A stretch of DNA of 64,000 nt from Amphiura filiformis (lineage: Eukaryota; Echinodermata; Ophiuroidea; Amphilepidida; Amphiuridae): the NCBI RefSeq assembly GCF_039555335.1, contig NC_092646.1, positions 32,742,880 to 32,806,879 on the forward strand. Direction: 5' to 3'. Of the stretch, positions 45,960 through 58,983 are shown one piece after another. The first letter of the stretch is position 1; each line of letters begins with the position of its first letter. Below the pieces are notes generated by a model. The model did not search any database. It saw nothing but the letters and a program-made list of their open reading frames with translations, and was not told the DNA's origin. The translations under genes were made by a program, and so were the position numbers.

Positions 45960-46316
45960 CCCTCAAGTTATACCAATTTGATTGGAAAAAGAGAGCATTT
46001 CAAAAGTGAAAATTTTTCTACCTTCAGGAAGGTGACGAACGTGAAAATCACAAAATGTTGACGACAAAGCGACGGCAAAAAGAGGAAAAACAAGATTTGC
46101 TGACGAGTGGGAACGACCTTCAGCGACAACACGACGGCAAGGGACGAAAGGCTGCGGCATGAAACGGAGACTAGCGACCAAAACCGGACGTTGTCTGGGC
46201 GGTGAGTGACGATGTCTTGACGGAGCCCGACAACAAGCAACGAGGTCAGACGGTTGGCAGCGGATTTGCTTGCGGCAAGGAACGGCAGCTGGCGGTGGAT
46301 TGCGGCGATAATGATC
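45960..46316. repeat. CGACGG-rich dispersed repeat
   Basis: A GC-rich patch full of CGACGGCAA, GTGACGA and GACGACAA words, similar in style to 48320-48860. It gives long minus-strand open frames rich in Pro, Arg and Cys that show no domain and are taken as compositional. Confidence 0.45.
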
Positions 46317-46620
46317 CGGGCATGGTGGCGAAGCGGTACAGGCTCTACCTCGCAAACGGAGAGTTGTGAGTTAGAGCCCCGGCGGTGCCATCGTGTTGTG
46401 CTCTTTGGCAAGGCGCTTTACCTCACTTGCCTCTCTCTACCCAGGGGTGAAATGGGGAGCTGTTAGGAATATTGTCCATTAAGCGCCGCCCGAAGGTATG
46501 AGCATGCTTTGGGCATTGTATGGCAACTGACATGTTCTAATGACAGCAGAATAAATGTAAAGCGCTTTGATACACGTAAAAGGTGCTGTATAAATATCAA
46601 CATTAATTTATTTTATTATA
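46317..46620 (+). mobile_element. tRNA-derived SINE with GCGCTTT...CTGTATAAAT tail
   Basis: The head has an A-box-like GGTGGCGAAGCGGTACAGG and a B-box-like GTGAGTTAGAGCCCC. The body includes GGCGCTTTACCTCACTTGCC and TCTACCCAGGGGTGAAATGG. The 3' end AAAGCGCTTTGATACACG, then AAGGTGCTGTATAAAT and an ATT-rich tail, is the kind of LINE-borrowed tail widespread in animal SINEs. Confidence 0.75.
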
Positions 46621-46649
46621 TGACGTGACTCAGCGGCCGACATCAAAGT

Positions 46650-47890
46650 ACAGACTTGACATTTAATATGGAATATTTTTTGCAAAGTTCCAAGACTGGT
46701 CTGGACGGAGTCTAAAGTCTGCACAAAAAGAAACTCAGCTGTTATAAACACGACTATAGCTTCAGAACTAATAATTGCCTTCACAATATTTTAACATAGA
46801 GGGAAGGATGAATTATTTACACGCATTTTGATACCACATTTGTCAAATGTTGTTCAATATTAACAACACAGCAGTGTTTTTAAAGAAACTTCAAAATCAA
46901 TACAAATAGCTGCAACTTTTATATTCGGCTATTTTTCTTCCAAAACACTGCTGCATTGTTAATATTGAACAAAATTGGACAAATTAGGTATCAAAGTGCG
47001 CGTAAATAAACCATCCTTCTTTTTATGTTGAAATAATGTGAAAACAATGATTAGTTCCGAAGCTATATGCGTGTTTATAACAGCTGAGTTTCTTTTTGTG
47101 CAGACTTTACATAGACCGCACGGGCTAAATATTAATTATGGGTGTGTCGGGAGATCGTGTAAAATAATTGTTTGATAGAAAAGCGAATTTGCCTAAAATG
47201 GCGGATTTAGGGAGGCTGAATTTGAGCTTTGTGGGGACACAATTTCACACTTTATGCAAACGTGGGTCTGTTATTATCAAATTTATAGGGGTTTGAGGTG
47301 ATATTTCTTAAACTTCGTCAGCAACTGGCATTCATCACAGCTGAAATACACTTACAATGTACCAAGTTTTTGAACAGGGGAGGAGCTTAAAAATAGGGCT
47401 CTTAAAAGCTGTACGTACTCAGAAAGTTTGAATGGCCCCTGGGGTCAAATGTAATAAACGTACAGTACAAAAACAACTGTGCGGATTCCTAGCTATCCAA
47501 TGAATTCACACTGTTTCTTTGGGTACAGTAAGTTTATAACATTTGGCCCCAGGAACCATTCACATTTTCTGAGTGCATACCACTTTTAGAGCCATATTTT
47601 TTAAAGCTCCTCCTACTTTCCAAACTGGTAGATCACAGGTGAATTTCAGTTCTGACGAACACTTATTGGTATTTAGGTTCAATAAAATTGCCTCAAACCT
47701 CAATAAATTTGATAATATCAGAATAATGTTCCTCAAATTCAGAAATTTTACCCCAACAAAATTCAAATTCAGTCTCCTTAAATCCGCCACTTTAGGCTAA
47801 CTTACTACATTATGAGCGCCATATAATAAAAACCAATGGAAAGCACATTTTCTGTCAAAGTATTCCATATTAAATGTCAAGTCTGTATGT
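46650..47890. mobile_element. Nested foldback elements
   Basis: The outer words ACTTGACATTTAATATGGAA and TTCCATATTAAATGTCAAGT pair across 1.2 kb. Inside, 46705-47115 is one palindrome (TGCACAAAAAGAAACTCAGC / GCTGAGTTTCTTTTTGTGCA). A second, at about 47160-47815, pairs AAAATGGCGGATTTAGGGAG with TCCTTAAATCCGCCACTTT around a centre near 47490. The arrangement suggests one foldback inserted into another. Confidence 0.7.
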
Positions 47891-47929
47891 GTGTGTGCGG
47901 GTTGTATAGTCCACTTTGGTGTTCCCACT

Positions 47930-48300
47930 CTTCCCAACGTTCTGGTCATCCACTCAAAAATATCAATATCAATAACAATCCAAACTGTTAACATCAATAT
48001 CAATAATAATCAAAAATATTACACATACCTATAAAAATTTTAAAAAAGATAACATAAATATCAGTAATAATCAAAAATAGTCAAATCAATATCAATAATA
48101 ATCCAAACTATTATTATCAATAACAATCAAAAATATTATCATCAATACCAATAATAATAATAAAAAATATTAATATCAGTATAAATAATAATAAAATATA
48201 TTGACATCAATATCAATAATAATAAAATATCAATATCAATAATACACAAAAATATTAACATCAATATCAATATCTCTTTTATCAATATCGATATTTCTTT
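47930..48300. repeat. Degenerate (ATCAATAATAATCAAAAAT)n simple repeat
   Basis: Low-complexity AATATCAATATCAATAATAA words without a stable period. Confidence 0.85.
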
Positions 48301-48319
48301 TTATATGAACTTCAAAATT

Positions 48320-48860
48320 GCATCGTGCCGGACAGTCTTTTGAAATCGAAATGACGTCAAAAATTGTCAAAAAGCGCACAAGAAGTTTAAAATCGTGGAC
48401 CATCGTTTAAAAATCGTAACCCATCGCAGACCACCGTTTCAATGCCGCAAGTACTCGCAGTCAACAGTCAATATCCGTCACTCTCCGGACAAAATTCGCA
48501 AGTCACTGTCGCACCAAGATCGTTACAATTTCGTTACTTGTCGTCAGGGTTCGAGATGTGACGTCACTTGCCGTTGTTTTTTCGTCAATGGTCGTTGACA
48601 ACGACTACTAACGAAATTGTGACGACCTCAAAACGACTAGAGACGGCTTTGTACGGTATGGAAACGTCACAGAAATGAGGGTTGCGGTCTCCAACGAAAT
48701 TTGAACGGAATCACAACTACTTTTTTGTCGCCACAAAATGTTCAACATGTTCGTCAGCGACAACTAACGGCAACCAACGATGAGTGACGGTAAATTCAAA
48801 ATTGCAATTCGCAGCTTAACGTCGCTTGCCGTTCACCCCTATTCGTCATAGTGTGACCGG
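48320..48860. repeat. CGTCA/GTCGTT-rich element ending TAGTGTGACCGGGCC
   Basis: Dense CGTCA, GTCGT and ACGAC words, many as TGACGTCA-like octamers (GACGTCAC near 48550). The right edge GTGTGACCGGGCC resembles a MITE terminus, but a matching left terminus was not found. Confidence 0.4.
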
Positions 48861-48861
48861 G

Positions 48862-49671
48862 CCTTTAATATAGACGTGTTTATTTGTGAAGCCATGCATA
48901 TAAATCCTTTTGAATAAATATATATTATTGCGAAATATAGCAGGTGCTAGAAGGAAGTAAAATCACAAAAAAGTTAAAATTAGATAAGTGTAAAAACCCA
49001 TTTGATATTATATGCAATCCCTTTTCTGGCCGCTTTGAATCCGAACAACAAAAGTAACTGACCTTTTCAGTTTTTTTACTTTGCAACTGTATAATACAAC
49101 CATATTATTTTTCATGCATGTTGTACAAGGTTTCACTAGCTTAAAAGGGCATTTCGTGATCCACAGCCTCATCCCCCTAACAAAAAAAAAAAAAAGTTGA
49201 GATTTTTATATCACTGGAATACTCTGGCTACATAATGTTTATGTACAAAATATTTCTTGCAGATTAATTCGTTCAGCAAAGATATCGCGAAATTTGAATT
49301 TCGTTCTGGTGCACCAGAACGAAATTACAACGTATTGTCTATGGAGCAGTGTAATACACATAATCATGCATAACTCGCAAACGCAAAATCGGAATCAACT
49401 GAAATTTTGGGAATATGCTTTTTTCGTGGATATGTACTGAAAAATGTCATAAAAAGAGGATGCTAGGATCACGGAATACTCCTTTAATGTAAAAGACCGT
49501 GACTTCGTAGCTTTGGTAGTAAACCTGACCTTTAATATAGACGTGTTTATTTGTGAAGCCATGCATATAAATCCTTTTGAATAAATATATATTATTGCGA
49601 AATATAGCAGGTGCTAGAAGGAAGTAAAATCACAAAAAAGTTAAAATTAGATACGTGTAAAAACCCATTGG
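48862..49671. repeat. Direct repeat of about 143 bp flanking 0.52 kb
   Basis: The block from CCTTTAATATAGACGTGTTT to GTGTAAAAACCCATT occurs at 48862-49004 and again at 49528-49671 with one or two differences. The near identity indicates a recent event. The intervening segment holds a TTAA-flanked MITE. Confidence 0.9.
49145..49483. mobile_element. TTAA-flanked MITE with GGATCACGAAAT-type inverted ends (339 bp)
   Basis: TTAA at 49141-49144 and 49484-49487 flank AAGGGCATTTCGTGATCC and GGATCACGGAATACTCCT. The centre contains a second palindrome, TTTCGTTCTGGTGCACCAGA ACGAAA. No coding capacity. Confidence 0.75.
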
Positions 49672-49893
49672 TGGGCCTACTTGATGCATCTTGTTTGTTA
49701 ATTATTTTCACATGTAGGTTTGAAATGCAACTCTATTACACCTAATGAGTGATTTATCCAGCAGTATCTTTTTAAAGATTTGAAAGAAGACTCAGAGTGC
49801 AACACTTTTACACATCATGGCCAATGTCAGTATTGCTGGCCATGTGTACAACGTGGCACTATGTATCTCTGCGGTATTCATCTTGTCAGTTGG

Positions 49894-49926
49894 TTTCAGT
49901 TCAGTTCAGTTCAGTTCAGTTCAGTT
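49894..49926 (-). repeat. (CTGAA)n LINE tail
   Basis: Six TTCAG pentamers on the plus strand at the 3' end of the minus-strand LINE. Confidence 0.8.
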
Positions 49927-50749
49927 TTATTTCATCAAATTCCATCCATTCAATAATTACAATATAAAAAAGCTTTTACAAACATCGTATGATATGGTGA
50001 AAATGATGAGGATGCCACTGAACGCAGAGCGTGTTGTTGTGGCACCCTTTACAAAGTTAGTATATTAAATAATTATGATAAACAAAATTTTAGAATAATA
50101 ATAAATACAATAGCAAGACATATGCCTTGTGGGTTAGGTATATTAAACTTATTATCACAAGAGCTAAGCTTTCAATTATAAATCAATGAGTAATGATGGT
50201 GAAAATAACAACCAAACCTACACAGTAGGTGTAAAGGGTTGTAAAATCCCAATATAATATAAAACAGTTCAGGCATGGCATAAGTATTACGGTACAATAA
50301 TAACAAAAGTGTATTTAGCCCGGGTGAAAGCATAAGCACATGATTGCACGTGCACTTGCAACGAGTCTAAATAATAAGCTAAGTTATAACTTACATAGCA
50401 GGTAACTATTTAATGTAATATTTTGTGAATTAAATCTACACCAAGATATTTAATGCAATGATAAATTAACATGGTAAATGGTGTATAGTTCTGCAAAAAA
50501 AAAAACAATTAAATGCAAAAGTGATAGTCTGCATACAAGGCCAAGCGAGCTGACAAAATTTATCAAATAGCATAATTTTAATATAACAAAATAACAATAA
50601 TAATAATAACTAAAGACTGGAACAATACAAACAGACAGACAAACGGGTCCGATTTGATGCGGAAAAAATATACTGAATTAATTTTATAAAATTGATCCTG
50701 ACAAATGAGAAGAGGAAAAAAAACCAAAAACAACAACTGCAGGTGTAGG

Positions 50750-53700
50750 CTAATCAGTGTTGTACATATGTGCTGATGAGGATTTTTTAGAGTTGGATTT
50801 GAAAGATGGTACTGAACTACAAGATTTGATAGACTGGGGAAGTGAGTTCCAATAAAGGGCTCCTTGAATACTAATTATATTATCAGCCAATTTGGTGTTG
50901 GACATTTTAACGTGGAAATCATTGGCTTGTCTAGTATGGTGATGGTGAATGCTTTTGTTAGTTCTAAAAATCTCATTAATGGACAAATCTTTTGGGAGGA
51001 GATTGTGGTGGTATTGGAACATAAATGTTCCGAGTTGATGGAAATAAATATCTTGCACCTTGAGAGTATTGAGTTGTTTAAAAAGCGGGTCTGTATGGGC
51101 AAGCCAAAGAGAGTTGGTGCATGTCCGAATAATTCTTTTTTGTATAAGGAATAATGAATTTATATGGGATTATTTGTGTCAGCCCAGATAATGTTGCAGT
51201 AGGATAAGTAGGGTAGAGCAAAGGTGTTATAAAGTGTATGTAATGATTCCTGAGGTAGATAGGGGCGAACTTTACGGATAATACCATTATATTTAGAGAC
51301 CATTTTGGATACATTGGAAGTGTGAGATTTCCATGAAACATCGTCATCAATTAATATGCCTAGAAATTTAGTTGTGTGAACTTTGTCTAAAATATGATTA
51401 TCTATGAGAATTTTAATATCTTTGTTATGAATATTACTGTATTTATTTTTGAAAATCATGAAATTAGTTTTTTTTTTATTTAAGGAAAGTTTATTTAGTT
51501 TAAACCAGTTCGAAATGGTTACTAGTTCATGGTTAACTAGAGTTTCAAGGGAGTTTTGATCTTTATGTGAAAAAAGAATATTGGTGTCATCGGCAAATAT
51601 GACGAAGTCCGCATTGTTGGAACAAAGAGGAAGGTCATTAATATAAATTAAAAACAAAAAGTGGGCCCAATATCGATCCCTGTGGTACACCACATGTGAC
51701 AGATGTCATATCAGAGGAAATCTGATTGAAAACTACATATTGTTTTCTGTTATTAAGATAGCTGCGTATCCAATTATTAGCAGTGCCTCTAATACCATAG
51801 GTGTCAAGTTTATTTAAGAGAATTTCATGGTTAAGCGTATCGAAGGCTTTGCTAAGATCTAGGAAAATACCAACTGTATGGAGCCTATTATCTAGATAAT
51901 TGGTAATTTTGGTGTAGAGTTCATTGATAGCCATGTAGGTGGAACGTTTTTGTCTGAAACCAAATTGTTTGGGACTAAGGATATTGTGAAATGAAATGAA
52001 GTCATAAATTCGGTTATAGGTAACCTTTTCAAGTAGTTTAGAAATAGCTGGAAGAATTGAGATGGGTCTGTAATTTGAAAAGTCATGGGAGTCCCTGACT
52101 TGAAAATTGGAGTTACTTTGGGAATTTTTAGTTTGTCAGGAACAATGCCGTTTTTGATTGAACAGTTAAAGATATGACAGAGGACCTTGCTGATATTATT
52201 AATAATTGATTTTAATAGAATAGTGCTGATGCCGTCCACACCCGAACTATGACTAGCGTTTAATTTTGCACATAATTTAGTTAGTTCATCTGGTGTTGTT
52301 GGAGATAGAAAAATGCTGTTCATTATGGAAGGCGTGGATCGAGCCTGAAAATCCCTGTCAGGAGATGGAATTTTATCAGCAAGGTTAGTTCCAATGTCGG
52401 TGAAGAACTCATTGAATTTGGTGGCAATTTCATGTGGATTAGTGATTTTGGTACCAGAGCTATCAGTGAAAAAATCAGGGAGTTTAGAATGTTTGTTTCT
52501 TCCAAGTAGACTGTTCAAAGTAGACCACATCTTTTTCATGTTATTATTATGGAGCTCAATTTCTTTGGTGAAAAGGATCTCTTGGCAATTCGGAGGAGGC
52601 TATTAAGGTGGTTCCTATATTTAGTATATTTAGTTTTATTATCATCAGTGGGTTTAGATATAAATTTTTTGTATAATTTATCTTTAGTTTTAATAGATTT
52701 TATCAGGCCTTTTGTGACCCATGGCTTTTTTGGATTATTACGGTTGTTAGATTTAGTGTTTCTCATAGGACAATGAATATCAAGTAAAGTAAGTAATTTA
52801 TCATTAAACATATTGTAAGCTACCTCAGGGTCATCAGTATCATACACAAGATGCCAGTTAGTTAGAGAAAGGGCGTTATTGAGGCCTTTGATGTTATTAG
52901 GCTTGAGTTGCCTGACTCGTTTAACAGTTGGTTTGGGTGGCGAATTGAACCTGGCGCCCTTTGAAATAGTGAAGATTGGGAAGTGATCAGTGAGATCTGT
53001 AATAGTGATGCCAGACTTATGTTTACTTGAGACATCGTTGGTAAATATATTGTCGATTAATGAGTAAGAAATTACGCCATGCCGATTGCGAACCACACGG
53101 GTTGGACGATCAATACATGGGAAAAAATCATGCGAAAAGATCAAGTTGACAAATTGGTTGGATTTTGAGCATTGATCGTATTTTAAGAGATCGATGTTGA
53201 AATCTCCTAAAAGATAACATGTTTTCTTTTCTCTGGCGATAATGTCCAAAGTTTTAGAAAGTTGGTTCCTAAAATCGTCAAAAATCACATATTCTGGCTT
53301 GTAAATGATACCAACGATAGTGTTTTGTGACTTGTGATTTATCTCAACGAACACTGAGTCGCAATGACTACACTCAAGTTTAAGATCGTTTCTTTCGCGA
53401 AAATTTATGTTTGGGTTTATATAAAGCGACGTTCCACCACCTTGTCTTTCCGGCCTCATGCAATTTACAGATGAATAATTAGTCAAGTCGACTAAGTCGG
53501 CTTCATGTTGATCGTTAAACCATGTCTCACTAAATCCGTAAATATCAAAGTGATGATCAAAGATGGAGAGATAATTTGAAAAATCATTTGCATGTTTATT
53601 GAGGCTCCTGGTGTTAAGATGCAGGATTGAGAGGTTACTGGTGCTAAAATCGGTTGTGTCAGGCAAATCATCACCACCTAGATAATTGCAGCTATTGATT

Positions 53701-53861
53701 TTGTCATAGCTGAGATTCTGGGAGTCATCAAAAAAATCATTATGTGAATTAAGTGAACAATTGAATGAAAATGGATCAAATTTGATATCAGGGATGAAAT
53801 CGGACATAGAACATAAAACAATTAACAACAATAGCAAAAAAAAAAGTTGTGTAAAATACAA
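50750..53861 (-). pseudogene. LINE ORF2: endonuclease plus reverse transcriptase (frame-broken)
   Basis: The endonuclease (53861-52536; first plausible Met MSDFIPDI at about 53805) has LSILHLNTRSLNKH, IYGFSETWFN, YLLGDFNIDLL, SLIDNIFTN and LTDHFPIF, all the exonuclease-endonuclease-phosphatase signatures. The polymerase follows in three shifted frames: SSGVDGISTILLK, GIFLDLSKAFDTLNH, GVPQGSILGPL, DFVIFADDTNILF and TTKFLGILIDDDVSW. The catalytic FADD and the motif A Asp are intact. Frame changes lie near 52560, 52080, 51930 and 51670. The last segment (51058-50750) carries the usual C-terminal IQGALYWNSLPQSIKS sequence of CR1/L2-type elements. Confidence 0.85.
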
Positions 53862-54199
53862 AAATAATCACTTAGTTAAGAAGTGATCAATTCAAATTAA
53901 ATAAACTTAATAAATATTGACAAGTACAGAAACCATAATAGTAGTGTTCATCAGAGCAAAACAGTTAAAGCAATTATGGAACACAAAAGAATAGTGATAC
54001 ATTAAAAGGCTGGTAGTCAAGTAGTCATGCATGGATCGATGGAGCGTCACAGAAGTATCGAAGGAGCAACGTAGACCAGTTCAATCGACCATGTACAACT
54101 AGTACTACTAATATAGCTGTCAGAGGAATAAGTGGTAGTAATAATGTACTTGGAGCACATCAATTAGATACTCAACCATCTAAGTACAGCAATTTGAAC

Positions 54200-57100
54200 G
54201 CCTAAATGACATAATGTGTGAGTAACAAGATTTGTAAGCATAAGTGTTTCAAAACAAGGAAGTTACATGCAACTATTTACTAGGCAGTTTCAATAGTTGA
54301 TAGAATTATGAGTAATATAGTCACGGAAGCAAGATTTGTAAGCATAAACATGGAAAAGAGTATGCCTAGTCACACTTTACGCACTGGTAATATTATCAAA
54401 GTAGAGATCAAAAGTTGGTAGAATTGAGCATCATCTAGAAATCAAGAGAGCCCAAAGCTGCACAAAAGGCAATGCATGATAACACATGTCATACATAAAT
54501 TAAAAGTAATGTAATGGAACATAGCAACCACTAGATGAAAAACCATCAAATAATAACCATGATAACAACCAGTCAGTAATATTTAGTCATAACTGAGATC
54601 AGTTAACTAAATTATAAACCATGAGTTTAGTAGGTCGGGAAATGTTTGCAATGTCAAGTGCATAATTTGAAAACCATGAAGATTTGGAGATTAAATTGCC
54701 GGAGCAAAAGTAAATCATGCATCAAACATTAGCAAACTTTGTAAGTAAGACTGATAAAATAACCCATTAGCTCGAAAAACATTTTGGATACAAATATAGA
54801 AAAATAATTTCAAAAAAATTATCAACCATAAGCTGTATAGACTGTATCGTAATGCAAGCAATGTGGAGAAGATTATTTGCAAGATTATTTGCAGGTATTA
54901 AGTGCATGATTGAAAATGAATGGAGATCAAGATACCTGAGCAAAGAGTAAATCATGCATCAAATACAGCAAATTTTAATCAAGAATAATGAAGTGACTTT
55001 AACAGACTTTAATCAGCATAACTCAATAATGTTTAGATCAATTAAAGACAACCATACAGTAAGAATCATATACTGAGATCACTTGGAATATAATATATAA
55101 TGAAATTATATCAAGAAGATTATGAAAATAATTATCAACAAATTGAGTGAAGTCAAATATAAGGTAAGATTTAAGAAAACAAACATGTGAAGTAGAACAA
55201 TGTTGAAACCTTACTTGCAATGTCAAGTGCATGATTTGAAAAACCAAAGGAGCTGGAGAGCAAATTACCTGAGTAAAGAGTAGACCATGCATCAGACATT
55301 AGCAGGTATATATCAAAGAATTAATATAGCCCAATAGTTTTTAGATCAAATAATAACTACCAGTAGAAATACATGTAATCATGTACTGAGATAATTGAGA
55401 TGAGACTAAGAAGATTATAACTCATAAATAACGATTGAGTAAGTCAGGTTTACTGTATAGTAATACAATCAATGTAGAGAAGATTAATTGCAAGATAATT
55501 TGCAAGTATCAAGTGCATGATTGAAAACGAAATACCCATAAGGGTTGAAGATCAAGATACCTGAGAAAAAAGCAAATCATGCATCAAACACTAGCAAGTC
55601 TTAATCAAGAACAATGGAGTGACCTTAACCGATTTTAATCAGCATGAGCCAATAATGTTTGGACCAGTTAAAACAACCATACAGTAAGAATCATGTACTG
55701 TGATTACTTGGAATATAATATATAATGAAATAATATCAAGAAGATTATTATAAATAATCAACAACAAATTGAGTGAAGTCGAATATATGGTAAGATTTAA
55801 GAAAACATACATGTGAAGCAGAACAATGTGGAAAGCCTACTTGCAATGTCAAGTGCATGATTTAATAAGCCAATAGGAGCTGGAGAGCAAATTACATGAG
55901 CAAATTTAGAGTAGACCATGCATCAAACATTAGCAAGTATATATTCAGAACTAATATAGCCCAATCATTTTTAGATCAAATAATAACAACCAGTCAGTAA
56001 TAATCATGTAATGAGATAATTGAGATGAGACTAATACAGAGCATAAAATAGTAGATCTACTATTTTCATGTACAGAGTAAATATATCAAGAAGATTATAA
56101 CTCATAGATAACAAATTTACTGTATAGTAAAGCAAACAATGTGTAGAAGATTAATTGCAACATAATTTGCCACTACCAAGTGCATGATTGAAAATGAAAG
56201 ACCCATAAAGGGTTGGAGATCAAGATACCTGAGAAAAAGTAAATCATGCATCAAATACTAGCAAGTTTTAATCAAGAATAATGGAGTGGATTTAGCCAAT
56301 AATGTTTAGATCAATTAATAACAACCAGGCAGTAACAATCATATACTGAGATCACTTAGAATATAATAAATAATGAAATGATATTAAGAAGATTATAGTA
56401 AATAACCAGCAACAAATTGAGTGAGGTCATATGGTAAGATTTGAGGAAACAAACATGTGAAGCAGAACAATGTGGAAATCCTACTTGCAATGTCAAGTGC
56501 ATGATTTAATAAGCCAATAGGAGCTGGAGAGCAAATTACCTGAGCAAAGTGTAGACCATGCATCAAACATTAGCAAGTATATATTAAAAACTAATATAGC
56601 CCAATCATTTTTAGATCAAATAATAACAACCAGTAATAATCATATACTGATATAATTAAGATGAGACTAATACAGAGTAAATATATCAAGAAGATTATAA
56701 ATAATTAATAACAATTGAGTAAGTCAGGATTTATAGTAATACAATCAATGTGGAGAAGATTAATTGCAGGATAATTTGCCAGTACCAAGTGCATGATTGA
56801 AAATGAAAGACCCATAAAGGGTTGGAGATCAAGATACCTGAGAAAAGAGTAAATCATGCATCAAATACTAGCAAGTTTTAATCAAGAATAATGGAGTGGA
56901 TTTAGCCAATAATGTTTAGATCAATTAATAACAACCAGACAGTAACAATCATATACTGAGATCACTTACAATATAATACATAATGAAATGATATTAAGAA
57001 GATTATAGTAAATAACCAACAACAAACTGAGTGAGGTCAGATAATGGTAAGATTTGAGGAAACAAACATGTGAAGTAGAAAAATGGGGAAAACATTACTT

Positions 57101-58500
57101 GCAGTGTCAAGTGCACAAATTGAAAAAAACATAAGGAGCTGGAGAGAACTCGTGCATCAAACACTAGCAAGTATTTATTCAAAACTATAGCCCAATAATA
57201 ACAACCAGTCAGTAATAATCATGTACTGAAAATATATCAAGAAGATTGTTAATCATAAATAGCAATTGAGTAAGTTATGTTTACTGTATGGTAATACATG
57301 CAATGTGGAGAAAATTGTTTGCAAGCATCAAATGCATGATTGAAAAAGAAAGACCCATAAAAGGGTTTGAGAGCAAGATATCTGAGCAAATAGTAAATCA
57401 TGCATCAGATACTAGCAAGTTTTTAGCAAGAATAATGAAGTTACCCTAGCATACATGTTTAGATCAATTAGTAACAACCAGACATTAATTAATTAACAAT
57501 TATATGCTGAGATTATTTTGGATCTTTCTCAACTTCCTGATATAGTGATATGATCAAGAAGATTATAGTAAATAATCAATAGCAAATTGAGTTAAGGCAG
57601 ATGTGTGGTAAGATCTAAGAAAGCAAACATGTGAAGTAGAAAGGTGTGGAAACCTTAATTGCAATGTCAAGTGCATGATTTGGAAAAAACCCATAAGGAG
57701 TTGGAGAGCAAAATACCTGAGCAAAGAGTAGATCATGCATCAAACATTAGCAAGTATTTAATCAAAGCTACTATAGCCCAATCATATTTAGATTAAATAA
57801 TAACCAGTAATAATCATGTACTGAGATAACTAAGAATGATACAGAATAAATTATATCAAGAAGGTTATGAATCTCAAATGACAATTGAGTAAGTCATGTT
57901 TACTGTATGGTACATGTATAATACATACCAAGAATATTATAATAAATGATCAACAAAAAGTTGAGTAAAGTCAAATATATGGTAAGATTTTTAAAGAAAA
58001 CAAACATGTGAAGCAGACCAATATGGAAACACAACTTGCAATGGCAAGTGCATGATTTGAAAAGACATAAGGAGTTCAAGAGAAATTACCTGAACAAAGA
58101 TCATGCATCAAACATTAGCAAGTATTTAAAACTAGAAAAGTAGGCTACTTGAGCAAGGAGTGAATTATGCATCAAACATTAGCAAGCTTGTGAACAAGAC
58201 ATATTATTAATCCAACGTTGGATCAATTAATTATAACCAGTGACCAATAGCAAATATCAGTTTGAGTGTAATACAAAGTTGATTATATATCCAGAAGATT
58301 ATGAAACATAAAGAGCAAATTGCGTAAGTCAGATGTACTGCAAGATTAATATAAGCAATGTTGAAAAAATTATTTGCAAATATAAAGTACATTATTTGAA
58401 AAAGAAAGACCCATAAAGAGTCGGAGAGCACAATACCTGAGCCAAAAATTGCAAAGCATTTCTCAAAGGTACTAGTAACAGTGTTGGATATGAAGAGGAA
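54200..58500 (-). repeat. Two-type tandem array, about 310-bp half units alternating as about 620-bp dimers
   Basis: CAAGTGCATGATT-type words mark about thirteen half units (near 54655, 54897, 55228, 55508, 55849, 56177, 56495, 56785, 57107, 57327, 57666, 58045 and 58383). One half-unit type continues GAAAATGAAAGACCCATAAA, the other has AAGGAGCTGGAGAGCAAATT. They alternate, giving a higher-order dimer. Most contain TACCTGAG(C/A)AAAGAGTA then ATCATGCATCAAACATTAGC. On the minus strand this reads TACTCTTTGCTCAG|GTA, a pyrimidine tract followed by AG|GTA. No frame is conserved across units. Confidence 0.85.
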
Positions 58501-58983
58501 ACAAATATGGTATTTGTGAAGTGACAAATTAAAGTACAAGATCAAATGTCATTAGGTCAAGAGAACAAAATCAATATTATTAACAGTTCCGAGGTGTGAG
58601 CATACAGCATGGTCGATAAGATACAACTGATAATCACTGCGCTAATGGGGATGGTGTATGGTACATGTACCATGAGAACAAAGGCACAAAGCACATGAAT
58701 CAATGGCATGGAGCAATCCAAGGATGATCAAAAGTACAAGAAGACATGTCTCACATACTGTATACTCATAGCTCAAAAACATAAACAAACATAATATAAT
58801 ATAAATAAAGCTACATGGGAAACATTTTACAAGCAAACAGAGTGACAAATAATTGGTATGTTTATACGCTTATACTTTAAAAGCGCTTAATATAACAACA
58901 GTCTGTGATACGCGGAAATTCAGCGGGGAAATTCGCGAAAGTTTGGTAAACCGGTTGCTGATAATATTTAGCAAAAAGTTCAC

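Noticed and set aside
45963..46466. Arg/Pro/Cys-rich minus-strand frames of 130-147 codons and a plus-strand frame
   Set aside because: They overlap a CGACGG-rich repeat and a SINE head; no conserved domain.
48862..49671. Possible LTR retrotransposon (two direct repeats)
   Set aside because: Repeat ends lack TG...CA, there is no primer-binding site, and the interior contains only a MITE.
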